A DNA stretch of 64,000 nt from NCBI GenBank assembly GCA_903898785.1, contig CAIUGU010000142.1, positions 24,795-88,794 of the forward strand. Direction: 5' to 3'. This document shows positions 18,810 through 28,110 of the stretch, one piece after another (position 1 is the first letter of the stretch; every line of letters starts with the position of its first letter). A model generated the notes under the pieces. The model worked only from the letters and a program-made list of their open reading frames with translations. It was not told the origin of the DNA and made no database searches. The position numbers and the translations under genes are program-made. The DNA is from an uncultured Pseudomonadota bacterium. Lineage in GTDB: Bacteria; Pseudomonadota; Gammaproteobacteria; Steroidobacterales; Steroidobacteraceae.

Positions 18810-21227
18810 ATGCCGACTCACTTTTCGCCAAAATTGCTGGTAGCCAGCGTCTGCGGAATCCTTTCAACTTCGGCAGCACTGGCGGCGGCCCCGGCCGCAC
18901 CCGTGATCGAAGAAGTCATCGTCACCGCGCAGTTGCGTGCGCAGGACGTGCAGGACGTGCCGATCGCGATCGACGTGATCTCGCCCGAGCAGCTGGCCAA
19001 CGCCGGCTTCAAGGACGCCAACGACCTGAGCAAGATCGCGCCGGTTGCGCAGATCACGCAGGGCCAGGGCACAGTCAGCGTCACGATCCGCGGCATCGGC
19101 GACGTCACGACGGGTGCCGACACGTCGGTCACCTCCAACATCGACGGCGAGTACCTGAACGGCGGGCGGGCGCTGGCGACGGCGCTGTTCGACCTTGAAC
19201 GCGTCGAAGTGCTGCGCGGCCCGCAGGGCACGCTCTACGGCCGCAACTCGACGGCCGGCGCCGTGAACTACATCGCGCGCAAGCCGGGCAGCGAATTCGG
19301 CGGCAACGGCTCGATCAGCTACGGCAATTTCAGTTCGGTCCGCGCCGATGGTGGCGTGAACATCCCCGTCACGGGAGCCATTGCCGCGCGCGTCGCCGGC
19401 TTCTATGAAGACCGCGAAGGTTACGTGGAGCATCCGGCTTTCGCCGGCGGCAATGTCGGAGGCCTGAGCTTCCCCGCTTACGGCGCCTTCAAGTCGGACG
19501 ACAACAACGCCTGGGGAGGCCGCATTTCCCTGCAGGGCAACGACTTGGGCAATTTCAGTTTCTACGTCGCCGGTGAAGTCTCACAGCGCGAATTCACGCC
19601 GCAAATCAACGCGGGCGTGGACACGCATGGTGCGGCCTATGCACCGAATGCAACCTGCTCGAACCTGGGTTGGGCGCGCGGCGCGCCGCTGATTACCAGC
19701 AACGTGCTCTGCGTTCCGCAGAACACCCAGTTCCTCGATGGCGTCAATCGCGAGGAATATGCCGCTCCGGCCAATGGCGACGGCGTGCTGAAGTACGACA
19801 CCTATGCGTTCCGCGCGCGCCTGGATTATGAGTTCAGCACGGCGGCGACGCTGAGCTACCTCGGCGGCTTCCGGAACTTCGAGCAGGACAGCAGCAGCCA
19901 GAACTCGCTGCCGGTCGTTTACGTGAACCTTGTCGATCATGACACGACAGACACGCAAAGCCACGAACTGCGCCTGGCTGGCAACTTGAACAACATCGTC
20001 TACCAGGCCGGCCTGTTCTACTTCAAGCAGTCGTCGGACACGCTGAACGGCTTCTACAACGGTGACGGTACGCCGGGCACGACCAATAATGGCCGGTTCA
20101 TCAACACCTTCTCCCGCAAGAACGACAACGAGAGCCAATCGGTATTCGGCCAAGTCGAACTGCCTTTCTCCGACACGCTGACCGGCGTGCTGGGCGGGCG
20201 TTACACGAAGAACGACAACACCGGCGATTGGGCTTCCAGCAACGGCGGCATCGGCGCGATCAATCGCCCGATCGTCCAGAACCCGGCGACCAACCCGGCG
20301 GTGTTCAACTTCTCCAAGCTGGGCAGCTCCGAGAACAAGACCACGTGGCTGGCGGGCCTCAATTACAAGCCGGACGGCGACACGCTGTACTACGGCAAGG
20401 TGTCGACCGGCTTCAAGGGCGGCGGCTTCGATTCCGTGGGCGCGTACGGGCCGGAAACCAACACGGCCTTCGAAGTGGGCATGAAGAAGGAATTCGGCCA
20501 GAACGGCCAGCACCTCTTCAACCTCTCGGCGTTCCGCTACGACTACGAGGGCCTGCAGGTCAACGTGCTGATCGACTCGGCGATCGGCGGGCAGACGTTC
20601 AATGCCGGTTCGGCGACGATCTGGGGCCTTGAAGCGGAGGGCGCGTTCGAGCTGACGGAAAACGACCACGTGAGCCTGTCGTTCAACTACCTGAACAACA
20701 AGATCGACGATCTGCGTGCGAGTTTCGGCGTCTATTGCGTGCGCACGGCTCCGAACTTCGCACCGATCGGACCGGGATCGTGCGGCTCGAGCGCCTCGTT
20801 CCTGCCGGACATCACGTCGGTGGGTGACGTCGATCCGGTCACGGCGGGCGTCCAGAACCCGAACTTCGCGGGCAACGACCTGGCTTACGCGCCTGACGTG
20901 ATCGTCCGCCTCGGCTACGACCACGTGTTCCAGCTGGGCGGCGAGAACACCGTGACCTTCCGGGCGAACACGACGTACAAGAGCGACTACTTCACGTCGT
21001 TCTACAACTACCGCGACACCCAGCAGCAGGCGTTCTTCCTGAGCGACGCGAGCCTCGAGTACGCGAACGGCAAGGGCCTCGCGATCTCGGCGTTCGTCAA
21101 CAACCTCTCTGACAAGCGTATCCTGACGAACGGTACGTTCACCACGGCCGGTCCGGATGACATCTGGAACTACCAGTTCGGCAGCCCGCGTCTCTACGGG
21201 CTTCGCGTGAGCATGGACTGGAAGTAA
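18810..21227 (+). CDS. TonB-dependent outer-membrane receptor
   Basis: 805-residue receptor importing a large or scarce substrate with TonB energy. Signal peptide to about 27, TonB-box-like EEVIVTAQ, plug domain (about 45-160; VPIAIDVISPEQL, VTIRGIG, LRGPQGTLYGRNSTAGAVNY), then a 22-strand barrel. It is of the class with an early NSTAGAVN motif common in catabolic, non-siderophore receptors. C-terminus is LRVSMDWK, without a terminal Phe. Substrate cannot be deduced. Confidence 0.93.
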   Translation: MPTHFSPKLLVASVCGILSTSAALAAAPAAPVIEEVIVTAQLRAQDVQDVPIAIDVISPEQLANAGFKDANDLSKIAPVAQITQGQGTVSVTIRGIGDVTTGADTSVTSNIDGEYLNGGRALATALFDLERVEVLRGPQGTLYGRNSTAGAVNYIARKPGSEFGGNGSISYGNFSSVRADGGVNIPVTGAIAARVAGFYEDREGYVEHPAFAGGNVGGLSFPAYGAFKSDDNNAWGGRISLQGNDLGNFSFYVAGEVSQREFTPQINAGVDTHGAAYAPNATCSNLGWARGAPLITSNVLCVPQNTQFLDGVNREEYAAPANGDGVLKYDTYAFRARLDYEFSTAATLSYLGGFRNFEQDSSSQNSLPVVYVNLVDHDTTDTQSHELRLAGNLNNIVYQAGLFYFKQSSDTLNGFYNGDGTPGTTNNGRFINTFSRKNDNESQSVFGQVELPFSDTLTGVLGGRYTKNDNTGDWASSNGGIGAINRPIVQNPATNPAVFNFSKLGSSENKTTWLAGLNYKPDGDTLYYGKVSTGFKGGGFDSVGAYGPETNTAFEVGMKKEFGQNGQHLFNLSAFRYDYEGLQVNVLIDSAIGGQTFNAGSATIWGLEAEGAFELTENDHVSLSFNYLNNKIDDLRASFGVYCVRTAPNFAPIGPGSCGSSASFLPDITSVGDVDPVTAGVQNPNFAGNDLAYAPDVIVRLGYDHVFQLGGENTVTFRANTTYKSDYFTSFYNYRDTQQQAFFLSDASLEYANGKGLAISAFVNNLSDKRILTNGTFTTAGPDDIWNYQFGSPRLYGLRVSMDWK

Positions 21228-21237
21228 GCGACAGCAT

Positions 21238-21269
21238 TCCCACCGACGGGTTCAGGCCCGCCGGTGGGA
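21238..21269 (+). terminator. terminator of the TonB receptor gene
   Basis: 12-bp stem with one internal mismatch (21238-21250 with 21257-21269) 11 bases after the stop codon. Confidence 0.65.
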
Positions 21270-21278
21270 GCCTCATTC

Positions 21279-21332
21279 AAGGGACAGATCCGGTCTTCAG
21301 GGCACACGCCCGGGGGACGGTTCTGTCCCTTT
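21279..21332. repeat. GGGACAGA/TCTGTCCC inverted-repeat element (REP-like)
   Basis: Outer arms AAGGGACAGA and TCTGTCCCTT (14-bp stem with one mismatch) enclose an inner GGGC-ACAC-GCCC hairpin, and a run TTTTCTCTTTT follows. The layout resembles mobile REP/RAYT-type palindromes seen in many proteobacteria, and it can also serve as a terminator. Confidence 0.5.
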
Positions 21333-21484
21333 TCTCTTTTCGCGGTATCGCGAGTAGGAGTGTACTGCGCCGCTTCGATCCGGTGCGTGAGTGCGGCTAT
21401 TGATGCTCGCGGAATTCCGCTTTGGCTTGAGCTTCCAGGATTCCAGGATTCCAGGGTGCGGGCCGGAACCTGGCCTCTACGAGG

Positions 21485-22429
21485 CTATCTCTCCGAGTTA
21501 GCGCGAATGAACCGCTGGGTCTCCCGGCGGATCTCGTCCTGCTCAACCGCAATGAGCAGGTGTCCGCCTCTTGCGTAACGTTCTAGACGGGCGCCCGGAA
21601 TCCTGGCCGCGGCAAACTCGGCATTGCGATACAGCTGCAGTGAATCATCGGTCGCATGGATGATCAATGCAGGGGCAGTGATCGCGGCGATCCGGTCGTT
21701 CGGCATGGCGGCCGTGTTGTCGAACGTCACGCCGGCCGAGCGGGGTGCGACAGGGTTCATGTCGTCGATCACGTCGTCCATCAAGCGCCGCTGCTCCGGG
21801 GTGAGTTTCGCCATCACTTCGTCGCTCGCACCCATCAAACCCATGAGCTGCCGCCTCATCAGCGTACTGACCCCCCAATACAGCAGGTCGTAGCGGAAGA
21901 TCGTCGTCAGGGCAGAGCCCTTCTGATTGGCAGTCGCCTGTTCGGCATCGGTGGAGGACGCGACTCCGCATGAAAGAAGGGTCAGTGAAGAGACCCTCTC
22001 CGGATAGAGCACCGCGAACAGCAGCGCCGACGGCCCACCGTGGGAGAGGGCTACAACCGCGACCTTCCTGATACCGAGGTGGTCCAGCAAGCGTGCGTAT
22101 GCATGCGCCTGTTCATCGAACGTCGCGCCGTCATGGAATGTCGAGCGCAGGTAGCCAAAGCGGGACGGGGCAATCCAGTGGAAATTGCTGCCCAGGATCG
22201 CCTTCGCGATCAGCTCGCCCTGGTCGAATCCGCCCCCGCTGCCATGGATCACGAGGACGGGGAGCCCGGAACCTCCTTCGAGAAATTCGATGTCGCCGTA
22301 CGGGGAGGGGATGACCTTGCTCTTGCCGCCAATGCGCTCATACGCGTGGCGCAGGTCCCGCAAACAGGCAATCGACCCGACGACCACTGCCAGCAGCAGA
22401 GCGATGATGACCCAGCGGAGGATGGACAT
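21485..22429 (-). CDS. alpha/beta-hydrolase, membrane-anchored
   Basis: 314 residues. One N-terminal membrane segment (3-22), then an alpha/beta-hydrolase fold: oxyanion loop HGSGGGFDQ, nucleophile Ser in VALSHGGPS, acid Asp in IIHATDDS and His in RGGHLL. The nucleophile elbow has Ala instead of the first Gly of GxSxG. ATG at 22429 was preferred over 22519 because it gives a clean anchor; its ribosome site is weak. Substrate unknown. Confidence 0.82.
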   Translation of the reverse strand: MSILRWVIIALLLAVVVGSIACLRDLRHAYERIGGKSKVIPSPYGDIEFLEGGSGLPVLVIHGSGGGFDQGELIAKAILGSNFHWIAPSRFGYLRSTFHDGATFDEQAHAYARLLDHLGIRKVAVVALSHGGPSALLFAVLYPERVSSLTLLSCGVASSTDAEQATANQKGSALTTIFRYDLLYWGVSTLMRRQLMGLMGASDEVMAKLTPEQRRLMDDVIDDMNPVAPRSAGVTFDNTAAMPNDRIAAITAPALIIHATDDSLQLYRNAEFAAARIPGARLERYARGGHLLIAVEQDEIRRETQRFIRANSER

Positions 22430-22554
22430 CAGAGGTTGAACTCCGGTCGTTGCCCGGCAAGTCGGACGGATGTTCTCCAGGCTCGCCCTATCTGGCTGAT
22501 TGCTGCTAGCTCGCGCCAATCACCGGCGTGCCTTGGCAGGCCGGATCGCGCCTG

Positions 22555-23292
22555 TCACTGCCTCGGCAATACGAACCTGAACCCTCTCTGGTTCAGCACG
22601 ACGCCATCGGTGCGGATCTTCTCGACGACGGGGCCTTCGGTGAGGGTGGCACCTTCCGTGTACTTCCGCATGTTGATGAAGACGAAGCGTTCGGCGGGGT
22701 TTGTCGAGAACACGTGGATGTCGAGATGCATGGGCGGCATGCCGACGGCGCGATCGCCCGTGAGTTCGTTCAACGTGGGGAGATTCTCCTCGCCGCCGGT
22801 CTGGCTGGTAGCGGCAGGAGCACCTGTGCTCAACGGTCGCACAATGGGTGCGCGGTTGGGGACGTTTGCAGCGAGCGCCGGTGCCTCGGGATCGACTGCC
22901 GGAGCCGAGCCTGCGGAAGCAGCTTCATCGGCGAGCGATCTCGCCGGCATCGCCTGCTCGGCGGCAGGATCCGCGGCTGGAGGCGCGGCCGCGACTTGTG
23001 AAGGGGCTACGGAAACCGGCGCAGCGGCAGTGGGTTCCGTAGGGACCGCGGGCAGCGCTTGAGGCGCCGCTGCGGGCGGTGCGACGGCCTGAGTCACCGG
23101 CGCAGGTTCAGGACTGCGCAGCAATACCACAAGCAGCACGATCAGGTTGACGCCGAGCAGTCCTGCAATCGCCCACACCCACCATGGCCGGCCTTCCCGG
23201 CGCCTCGCAATCGGGACTTCTGCAAGCGCCGGCCCTCCGTGCCGCTGCCGTGCATTTTCCGACTTTCTCAATGCGTCGAGGATGAAGCTCAC
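22555..23292 (-). CDS. gspB: GspB-type secretion assembly protein
   Basis: 245-residue inner-membrane protein. It begins MSFILDALRKSENARQ, the hallmark of GspB/ExeB, then a single membrane segment (about 38-60), a long Ala/Pro-rich periplasmic linker, and a C-terminal GspB domain (about 170-245; HVFSTNPAERFVFINMRKY and VLNQRGFRF). With GspA it inserts the type II secretin through peptidoglycan. It follows gspA with a 4-base gap. No other gsp genes are in the window. Confidence 0.9.
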   Translation of the reverse strand: MSFILDALRKSENARQRHGGPALAEVPIARRREGRPWWVWAIAGLLGVNLIVLLVVLLRSPEPAPVTQAVAPPAAAPQALPAVPTEPTAAAPVSVAPSQVAAAPPAADPAAEQAMPARSLADEAASAGSAPAVDPEAPALAANVPNRAPIVRPLSTGAPAATSQTGGEENLPTLNELTGDRAVGMPPMHLDIHVFSTNPAERFVFINMRKYTEGATLTEGPVVEKIRTDGVVLNQRGFRFVLPRQ

Positions 23293-23296
23293 GCCG

Positions 23297-24946
23297 CTAT
23301 CCGCCCTTGGCCGGTGCCAGCAGCAACGGGGCTTCCGTGCTGGTCAGCGAATCGAGCAGCACTTGCGTCTGCAAGCCGGCCACGCCGTCCACGTCGAGGC
23401 GATGCTGGTGCTGGAACTCCTCCACCATCGCAGCGAGTTCCTCGTCGTACGTATCGCTGCCGGGTTCGGCTACGGGCTGGCCGAGCGCCGTGTAAAGGCT
23501 TTTACGCAACCAGCGGACACCTTCATCGCGGTTGCCGATCGACAGCGTGCCTGGCTCTCGCGTGTGCGGGCGCCACAGGATCAGGAACTCCCCGAACCAG
23601 TAACGCGACAACGCGGCAATCGTGACGTCATGCGTCGTGTCGCCGATGCGGATCTTCGCGGCTTCATCGTTCAGCGAAATCACGACAACCTGGTGCGCGT
23701 TGCCCTCCGGATCAGTGAGCGTGAGGATCGCCGGGCGATTGAGCTGGCGCAGCTGCGCCCAAGTGCCCTTCTGGAAAACACATTGCAGTTTCTGTGTGAG
23801 GGCCTGATCGCAGGCGCGACCCCGCGTGGCGTCGTACTGGGCGCCCCAGGCGGCGAACAGGCTGGCGAACGCGCCGTTGTTGCTTGTTTCTCCCGTCTCC
23901 GCGGCTGTGGTCTGCGGTACATCCGCGCTCAGGATGCCGGTCAGGTCGCTGAGAGGCGCAGGCGGTGGCGGCTCTGCGGCGACAACAGGCGCTTCCACCA
24001 CGGGGGCTGCGGCAACCACCGGCGGGGGAGGGGCCGGTTCCGTGCGCAGCAGCCGCCAGACTCCGAAAGCGCTCAACGCGAGCACCACTGCGACGGCTGC
24101 ACCCACCGCGAGGCCGCGAGGCAGTTGCGGAGCGGTCTTGCCGTGGACTTCCTCGGCCGCACGCCGCACGAGCCGCGGCGTGATGCGATGCTGGTCTTCG
24201 GTGTAGGCGCCGAGCAAGGCGCGGTCGCAGATGATGTTGATCAGGCGTGGAATGCCGCGGCTGTGCTGGTGCAGTTCCGCGAGCGCCGCCGGCGTGAAGA
24301 TCTCGGAGGTCGACCCGGCCACCTTGAGCCGGTGCTTCACGTAGGCGACGCTCTCGTCACGCGACAGCGGATCGAGGTGATACCGGCCCGTGATGCGCTG
24401 GGCGAGCTGTCGCAGGTCTTCGCGACCAAGCAACTCGCGCAGTTCGGGCTGGCCGATCAGGATGATCTGCAGCAGCTTGTGCGTTGCCGTTTCGAGGTTG
24501 GTCAGCAGCCGCACCTGTTCGAGCGTCTCCGGGCTCAGGTTCTGTGCTTCATCGACGATGACGACGACACGTCGGCCCTTGGCGTGGGCCGCGAGCAGTC
24601 GCGTGTTCAGGATGTCCACCAGCCCCTTCACGCTGTCCTCGTCCTCGTCGCGCACGAAGATGCCGAGTTCCTGGCAGATCGCGAGCAGGAACTCGATCGG
24701 CGTGAGCCGGGGATTCAGGATCACCGCGACGTCGGCATGCCCGGGCAGCCGTTCGAGCAGCGTGCGCACGACGGTGGTCTTGCCCGTGCCCACTTCGCCC
24801 GTCAGCTGGATGAAGCCGCCGGCCTCGTTGATGCCGTAAAGCAGGTGGGCGAGCGCCTCCGCATGCCGCTCGCTCATGAAGAGGTAACGCGGGTCCGGCG
24901 TGATCGAGAAAGGCTTGTCGGATAACCCGAAGAAGCTCGTATACAT
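23297..24946 (-). CDS. gspA: GspA/ExeA AAA+ ATPase with peptidoglycan-binding domain
   Basis: 549 residues. Cytoplasmic AAA+ domain (1-265) starting MYTSFFGLSDKPFSITPDPR, Walker A GEVGTGKTT at 50-58, Walker B VVVIVDEAQNL. A membrane segment at about 282-300, a proline-rich linker, a C39-like or adaptor region, and a C-terminal peptidoglycan-binding domain (about 480-540; DGVAGLQTQVLLDSL). It pairs with GspB to remodel the wall for secretin assembly. The start overlaps no upstream gene. Confidence 0.93.
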   Translation of the reverse strand: MYTSFFGLSDKPFSITPDPRYLFMSERHAEALAHLLYGINEAGGFIQLTGEVGTGKTTVVRTLLERLPGHADVAVILNPRLTPIEFLLAICQELGIFVRDEDEDSVKGLVDILNTRLLAAHAKGRRVVVIVDEAQNLSPETLEQVRLLTNLETATHKLLQIILIGQPELRELLGREDLRQLAQRITGRYHLDPLSRDESVAYVKHRLKVAGSTSEIFTPAALAELHQHSRGIPRLINIICDRALLGAYTEDQHRITPRLVRRAAEEVHGKTAPQLPRGLAVGAAVAVVLALSAFGVWRLLRTEPAPPPPVVAAAPVVEAPVVAAEPPPPAPLSDLTGILSADVPQTTAAETGETSNNGAFASLFAAWGAQYDATRGRACDQALTQKLQCVFQKGTWAQLRQLNRPAILTLTDPEGNAHQVVVISLNDEAAKIRIGDTTHDVTIAALSRYWFGEFLILWRPHTREPGTLSIGNRDEGVRWLRKSLYTALGQPVAEPGSDTYDEELAAMVEEFQHQHRLDVDGVAGLQTQVLLDSLTSTEAPLLLAPAKGG

Positions 24947-24992
24947 CGCGATGTCTGCAGCGCCTCCTGGCTTGGTGCTGGCGCGAGGCCTG

Positions 24993-25412
24993 CTACTTCA
25001 CCGTGATCGTGATCTTCTGCGACACCACGGCCGGTTGGTGCGGGATGTGCAGGTGGTCGCCCAGGATCAGCTGCAGCGTGTGCTTGCCCGGGGCGAGCGT
25101 CAGCGTCGTTTCAGTCTGGCCCTTGCCGAAGTGCACGTGGTTCGCGTCGGCAGGAATCGGCTTGTCGAGGGGCGGGACGTCGGTGTCGACCAGCAGGTGA
25201 TGGTGACCCGTGTCCGCCAACTGGATGCCTGCGGGAGCAACACCCATTCCCTTCAGCCCGAAGCGCACCGTGACCGGACCGGTGACGGTGGCGTTGTCCG
25301 CGGGCGAAATGATGTACAGCTCGGCCCCCTGGGCCGCTGGCGTGCGCGGAGTCTGGGCGAACACGGCGACGGCGCCGAGCGTCAGGGCGGCAACAACGGC
25401 AAGTCTTTTCAT
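24993..25412 (-). CDS. exported DUF4399 protein
   Basis: 139 residues with signal peptide (MKRLAVVAALTLGAVAVFAQ) and one DUF4399 domain: ELYIISPADNATVTGPVTVRFGL, the histidine-rich GHHHLLVD, NHVHFGKGQTE and LGDHLHIPH. The conserved histidines suggest metal binding, but the function is not established. ATG at 25412 has GAGGA 8 bases upstream. It lies 40 bases downstream of fadE on the same strand. Confidence 0.85.
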   Translation of the reverse strand: MKRLAVVAALTLGAVAVFAQTPRTPAAQGAELYIISPADNATVTGPVTVRFGLKGMGVAPAGIQLADTGHHHLLVDTDVPPLDKPIPADANHVHFGKGQTETTLTLAPGKHTLQLILGDHLHIPHQPAVVSQKITITVK

Positions 25413-25452
25413 CGGCAGGTTCCTCAAGGGCCGGTCCATGGATTGGACCCTG

Positions 25453-27942
25453 TCACCCATTGTAAGTGCGCAGCCGAGGCGACTGCTCGTCTGTTCTCGG
25501 CCCGGCAGCCTCGGTGCCGAGCTCGCTCGGGTCGAAGTCGTCCACCTGGACGAGTTCCATGACCTTGCGATCGTACTCCCGCAATGTGGCCGCTTCCGTT
25601 TCGCTCAGGATGCCGGCCGCGAGTCCCTGCTGGATCTGTCCCGGCAGGTCGAGCGCGGTGACCTTGCCGGTCTTGACGCCGTCGACCCGCAGGCGCTTCT
25701 CGAGCGGTTCGGCCGTCTGGGCCAGGACGAGCGCCTCGTGCAGCAGGCCGATCGGGTTGCCCGGCTCCACCGTCCGGTAGATCCCCTGCGCCAGCCGGTC
25801 GCGGGTTGCCGTCGGGAGCATGATGGCCTCCACGAGCTTCTGGCTCAGCGAGTCGTCAGGGGCGGAGTACGTGCGGCCGCGCGGGAAGACCACGAAGCGC
25901 ATCAGCGCCGCGAGCGGCCGGTTCGGGAAATTGCGCAGGAAGCTGTGCAGTTGTTCCTGCGCCTTGTAAAGCAGAGTCCTGCACGCCCATTCGACAAACG
26001 GCAGGTCCTCTGCCGGGCGACCCTGGTTCTCGTAGTGCTTGAGCACCATCGACGCGAGGTACATCGCGGACACCACATCGCCCAGCCGCGCCGAGAGGCT
26101 TTCCTTCTTCTTGAGATAACCGCCGAGCGTCAGCATGGCGACGTCCGTGGCGAACGCGAACGACGCACTGAAGCGGTTGATGTGCTGGAAGTACCGCTTG
26201 GTGGCGCCGGTCTCCGGTACGTCCGAGAAGCGCGCCAGCGTCAGCGCCATGATGAGCGAACGCACGGCATTGCTGATCGTGAAGCCGATGTGGCCGAACA
26301 GGGCCTTGTCGAAGTCCCGCACCGACTTCTTCTTGTCCTTGGAGCGGGCGGCTTCCATTTCCTTCAGCACGAAGGGATGGCAGCGAATGGCACCCTGGCC
26401 GAACAGGATCAGGTTGCGCGTGAGGATGTTCGCGCCCTCGACCGTGATCGCGACCGGAATGATCTGGTAACCGCGGCCGAGGTAATTGCGGGGCCCGAGG
26501 CAGATGCCCTTGCCGCCATGCACGTCCATGGCATCGTTAGACACGACTCGCGCGAGTTCGGTGACGTGGTACTTCAGCATCGCGGCCGGGACCGCAGGCC
26601 GTTCGCCGTGGTCGATCGCGGCGATCGTGACGGACCGGGCCGCATCCATGATGTACGTGTTGCCGGCCATGCGCGCGAGGACTTCCTGCACGCCTTCGAA
26701 GTTGCCGACCGGCGTGTTGAACTGCTTGCGGATGCGGGAATACGCGCCCGATGCGAACACGGCGGCCTTCGCGCCGCCCGTCGCATTCGACGGCAGCGAG
26801 ATGCAGCGGCCCACGGAGAGCTGCTCGACGAGCATGCGCCAGCCCTGGCCCGCCATCTTCGGTCCGCCGATGATGCAATCGAGCGGCACGAACACGTCAT
26901 GGCCCTGGATCGGCCCGTTCTGGAACGGATTGTTCACCGGGAAGTGCCGGCGGCCGATGGTGATGCCCGCCGTGTTCCGCGGGATCAGCGCGCACGTGAT
27001 GCCGTAGTCCGTCGTGTCGCTGCCCAGCAGTCTGTCCGGGTCGAACAGCCGGAACGCGAGACCGACCACCGTCGCGATCGGCGCGAGCGTGATGTAGCGC
27101 TTCGAGAAGTTGAGCCTGAGGCCGATGACCTCACGGCCCTCGTGGATTCCCTTGCAGACGACGCCCGTATCGGGGATCGATGCTGCATCCGAACCGGCGC
27201 GCGGGCCGGTGAGCGCGAAGCAGGGGACTTCCTGGCCGCGGGCCAGGCGGGGCAGGTAATGGTTCTTCTGCTCTTCCGTGCCGTAGTGGAGCAGCAACTC
27301 GGCCGGGCCCAACGAATTCGGAACGGCGACCGTGGAGCACGCGGTGCCGCTGCGGCTCGCCACCTTGATCAGCACGCACGAGTGCGCGTACGCCGAGAAC
27401 TCGAGGCCGCCGTACTTCTTCGGGATGATCATCGCGAAGAAGCCCTTCGACTTCAGGTAATCCCAGACGGCAGGCGACAGGTCGCCGCGTTTGTGGGTGG
27501 TATCCCACTCGTCGATCATGCGGCACAGCTCTTCGCATGGCCCGTCGAGGAAGGCCTGTTCCTCCGCCGACAGCTTCGGGGCCGCTGCCGACATCAGCTT
27601 CTTCCAGTTCGGCCCGCCCGTGAACAGCTCCCCGTCCCACCACACGGTGCCCGCTTCGAGCGCTTCGCGCTCCGTTGAGGACATCGACGGCAGCAAGCGG
27701 CGGTACACGAGCAGGAAGGGCTTGGTGATGAACGACAGCCGCAGCCCGTCGATGTTGAGCAGCACCAGCAGGGCGAGCACGACCCAGAGGATCACGAGCC
27801 AGGCCATGCCGGCCGACCCCATCCAGGTGTACGCAAGCAGTGCGATGCCGTAGACGGCCGTCGCCGTCATCAGGCTCGAACGGCGGTAGGCAAGGAGGAG
27901 CGCGCCCCCGATGAAGATCAACAGCCAGATCACGGTGCCCAC
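25453..27942 (-). CDS. fadE: long-form acyl-CoA dehydrogenase FadE
   Basis: 829-residue membrane-associated acyl-CoA dehydrogenase, first step of fatty-acid beta-oxidation. Two N-terminal hydrophobic segments (about 3-20 and 28-62), then the dehydrogenase core (about 130-510) with FALTGPRAGSDAASIPD, LGRGYQIIPVAITVEGANILTRN and the C-terminal DUF1974 extension characteristic of FadE. Length agrees with FadE (about 815). The antisense strand is open for more than 800 codons, which is a base-composition artefact. Confidence 0.92.
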   Translation of the reverse strand: MGTVIWLLIFIGGALLLAYRRSSLMTATAVYGIALLAYTWMGSAGMAWLVILWVVLALLVLLNIDGLRLSFITKPFLLVYRRLLPSMSSTEREALEAGTVWWDGELFTGGPNWKKLMSAAAPKLSAEEQAFLDGPCEELCRMIDEWDTTHKRGDLSPAVWDYLKSKGFFAMIIPKKYGGLEFSAYAHSCVLIKVASRSGTACSTVAVPNSLGPAELLLHYGTEEQKNHYLPRLARGQEVPCFALTGPRAGSDAASIPDTGVVCKGIHEGREVIGLRLNFSKRYITLAPIATVVGLAFRLFDPDRLLGSDTTDYGITCALIPRNTAGITIGRRHFPVNNPFQNGPIQGHDVFVPLDCIIGGPKMAGQGWRMLVEQLSVGRCISLPSNATGGAKAAVFASGAYSRIRKQFNTPVGNFEGVQEVLARMAGNTYIMDAARSVTIAAIDHGERPAVPAAMLKYHVTELARVVSNDAMDVHGGKGICLGPRNYLGRGYQIIPVAITVEGANILTRNLILFGQGAIRCHPFVLKEMEAARSKDKKKSVRDFDKALFGHIGFTISNAVRSLIMALTLARFSDVPETGATKRYFQHINRFSASFAFATDVAMLTLGGYLKKKESLSARLGDVVSAMYLASMVLKHYENQGRPAEDLPFVEWACRTLLYKAQEQLHSFLRNFPNRPLAALMRFVVFPRGRTYSAPDDSLSQKLVEAIMLPTATRDRLAQGIYRTVEPGNPIGLLHEALVLAQTAEPLEKRLRVDGVKTGKVTALDLPGQIQQGLAAGILSETEAATLREYDRKVMELVQVDDFDPSELGTEAAGPRTDEQSPRLRTYNG

Positions 27943-28033
27943 ACCCTTTCCCCTTTCTCGTCAGGGGCTTCAAGCCCCAAGGGACACTATAAGGCGACTT
28001 CGGATTTCAGGACACTAAGGATGAGCCAAAAGA

Positions 28034-28059
28034 AAAGGGCCGGTGTCGGCCGGCCCTTT
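28034..28059 (-). terminator. Rho-independent terminator reading from mdh
   Basis: Perfect 10-bp stem (28034-28043 with 28050-28059); on the minus strand it is followed by a T-rich run. It lies about 210 bases past the mdh stop, beyond the structured repeat. Confidence 0.75.
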
Positions 28060-28110
28060 ATCCCCAACCCCTAGGGAAGAATCAGGGGGTTGTGTGCAGT
28101 GCATTTTGGC

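Noticed and set aside
18131-18900. Minus-strand frames opposite the GlcG-type gene and the following gap
   Set aside because: Shadow frames without ribosome sites or recognisable domains.
25210-27678. 822-codon open frame on the plus strand
   Set aside because: Exact antisense of fadE, with Arg/Glu/His/Val-rich composition typical of high-GC shadow frames.
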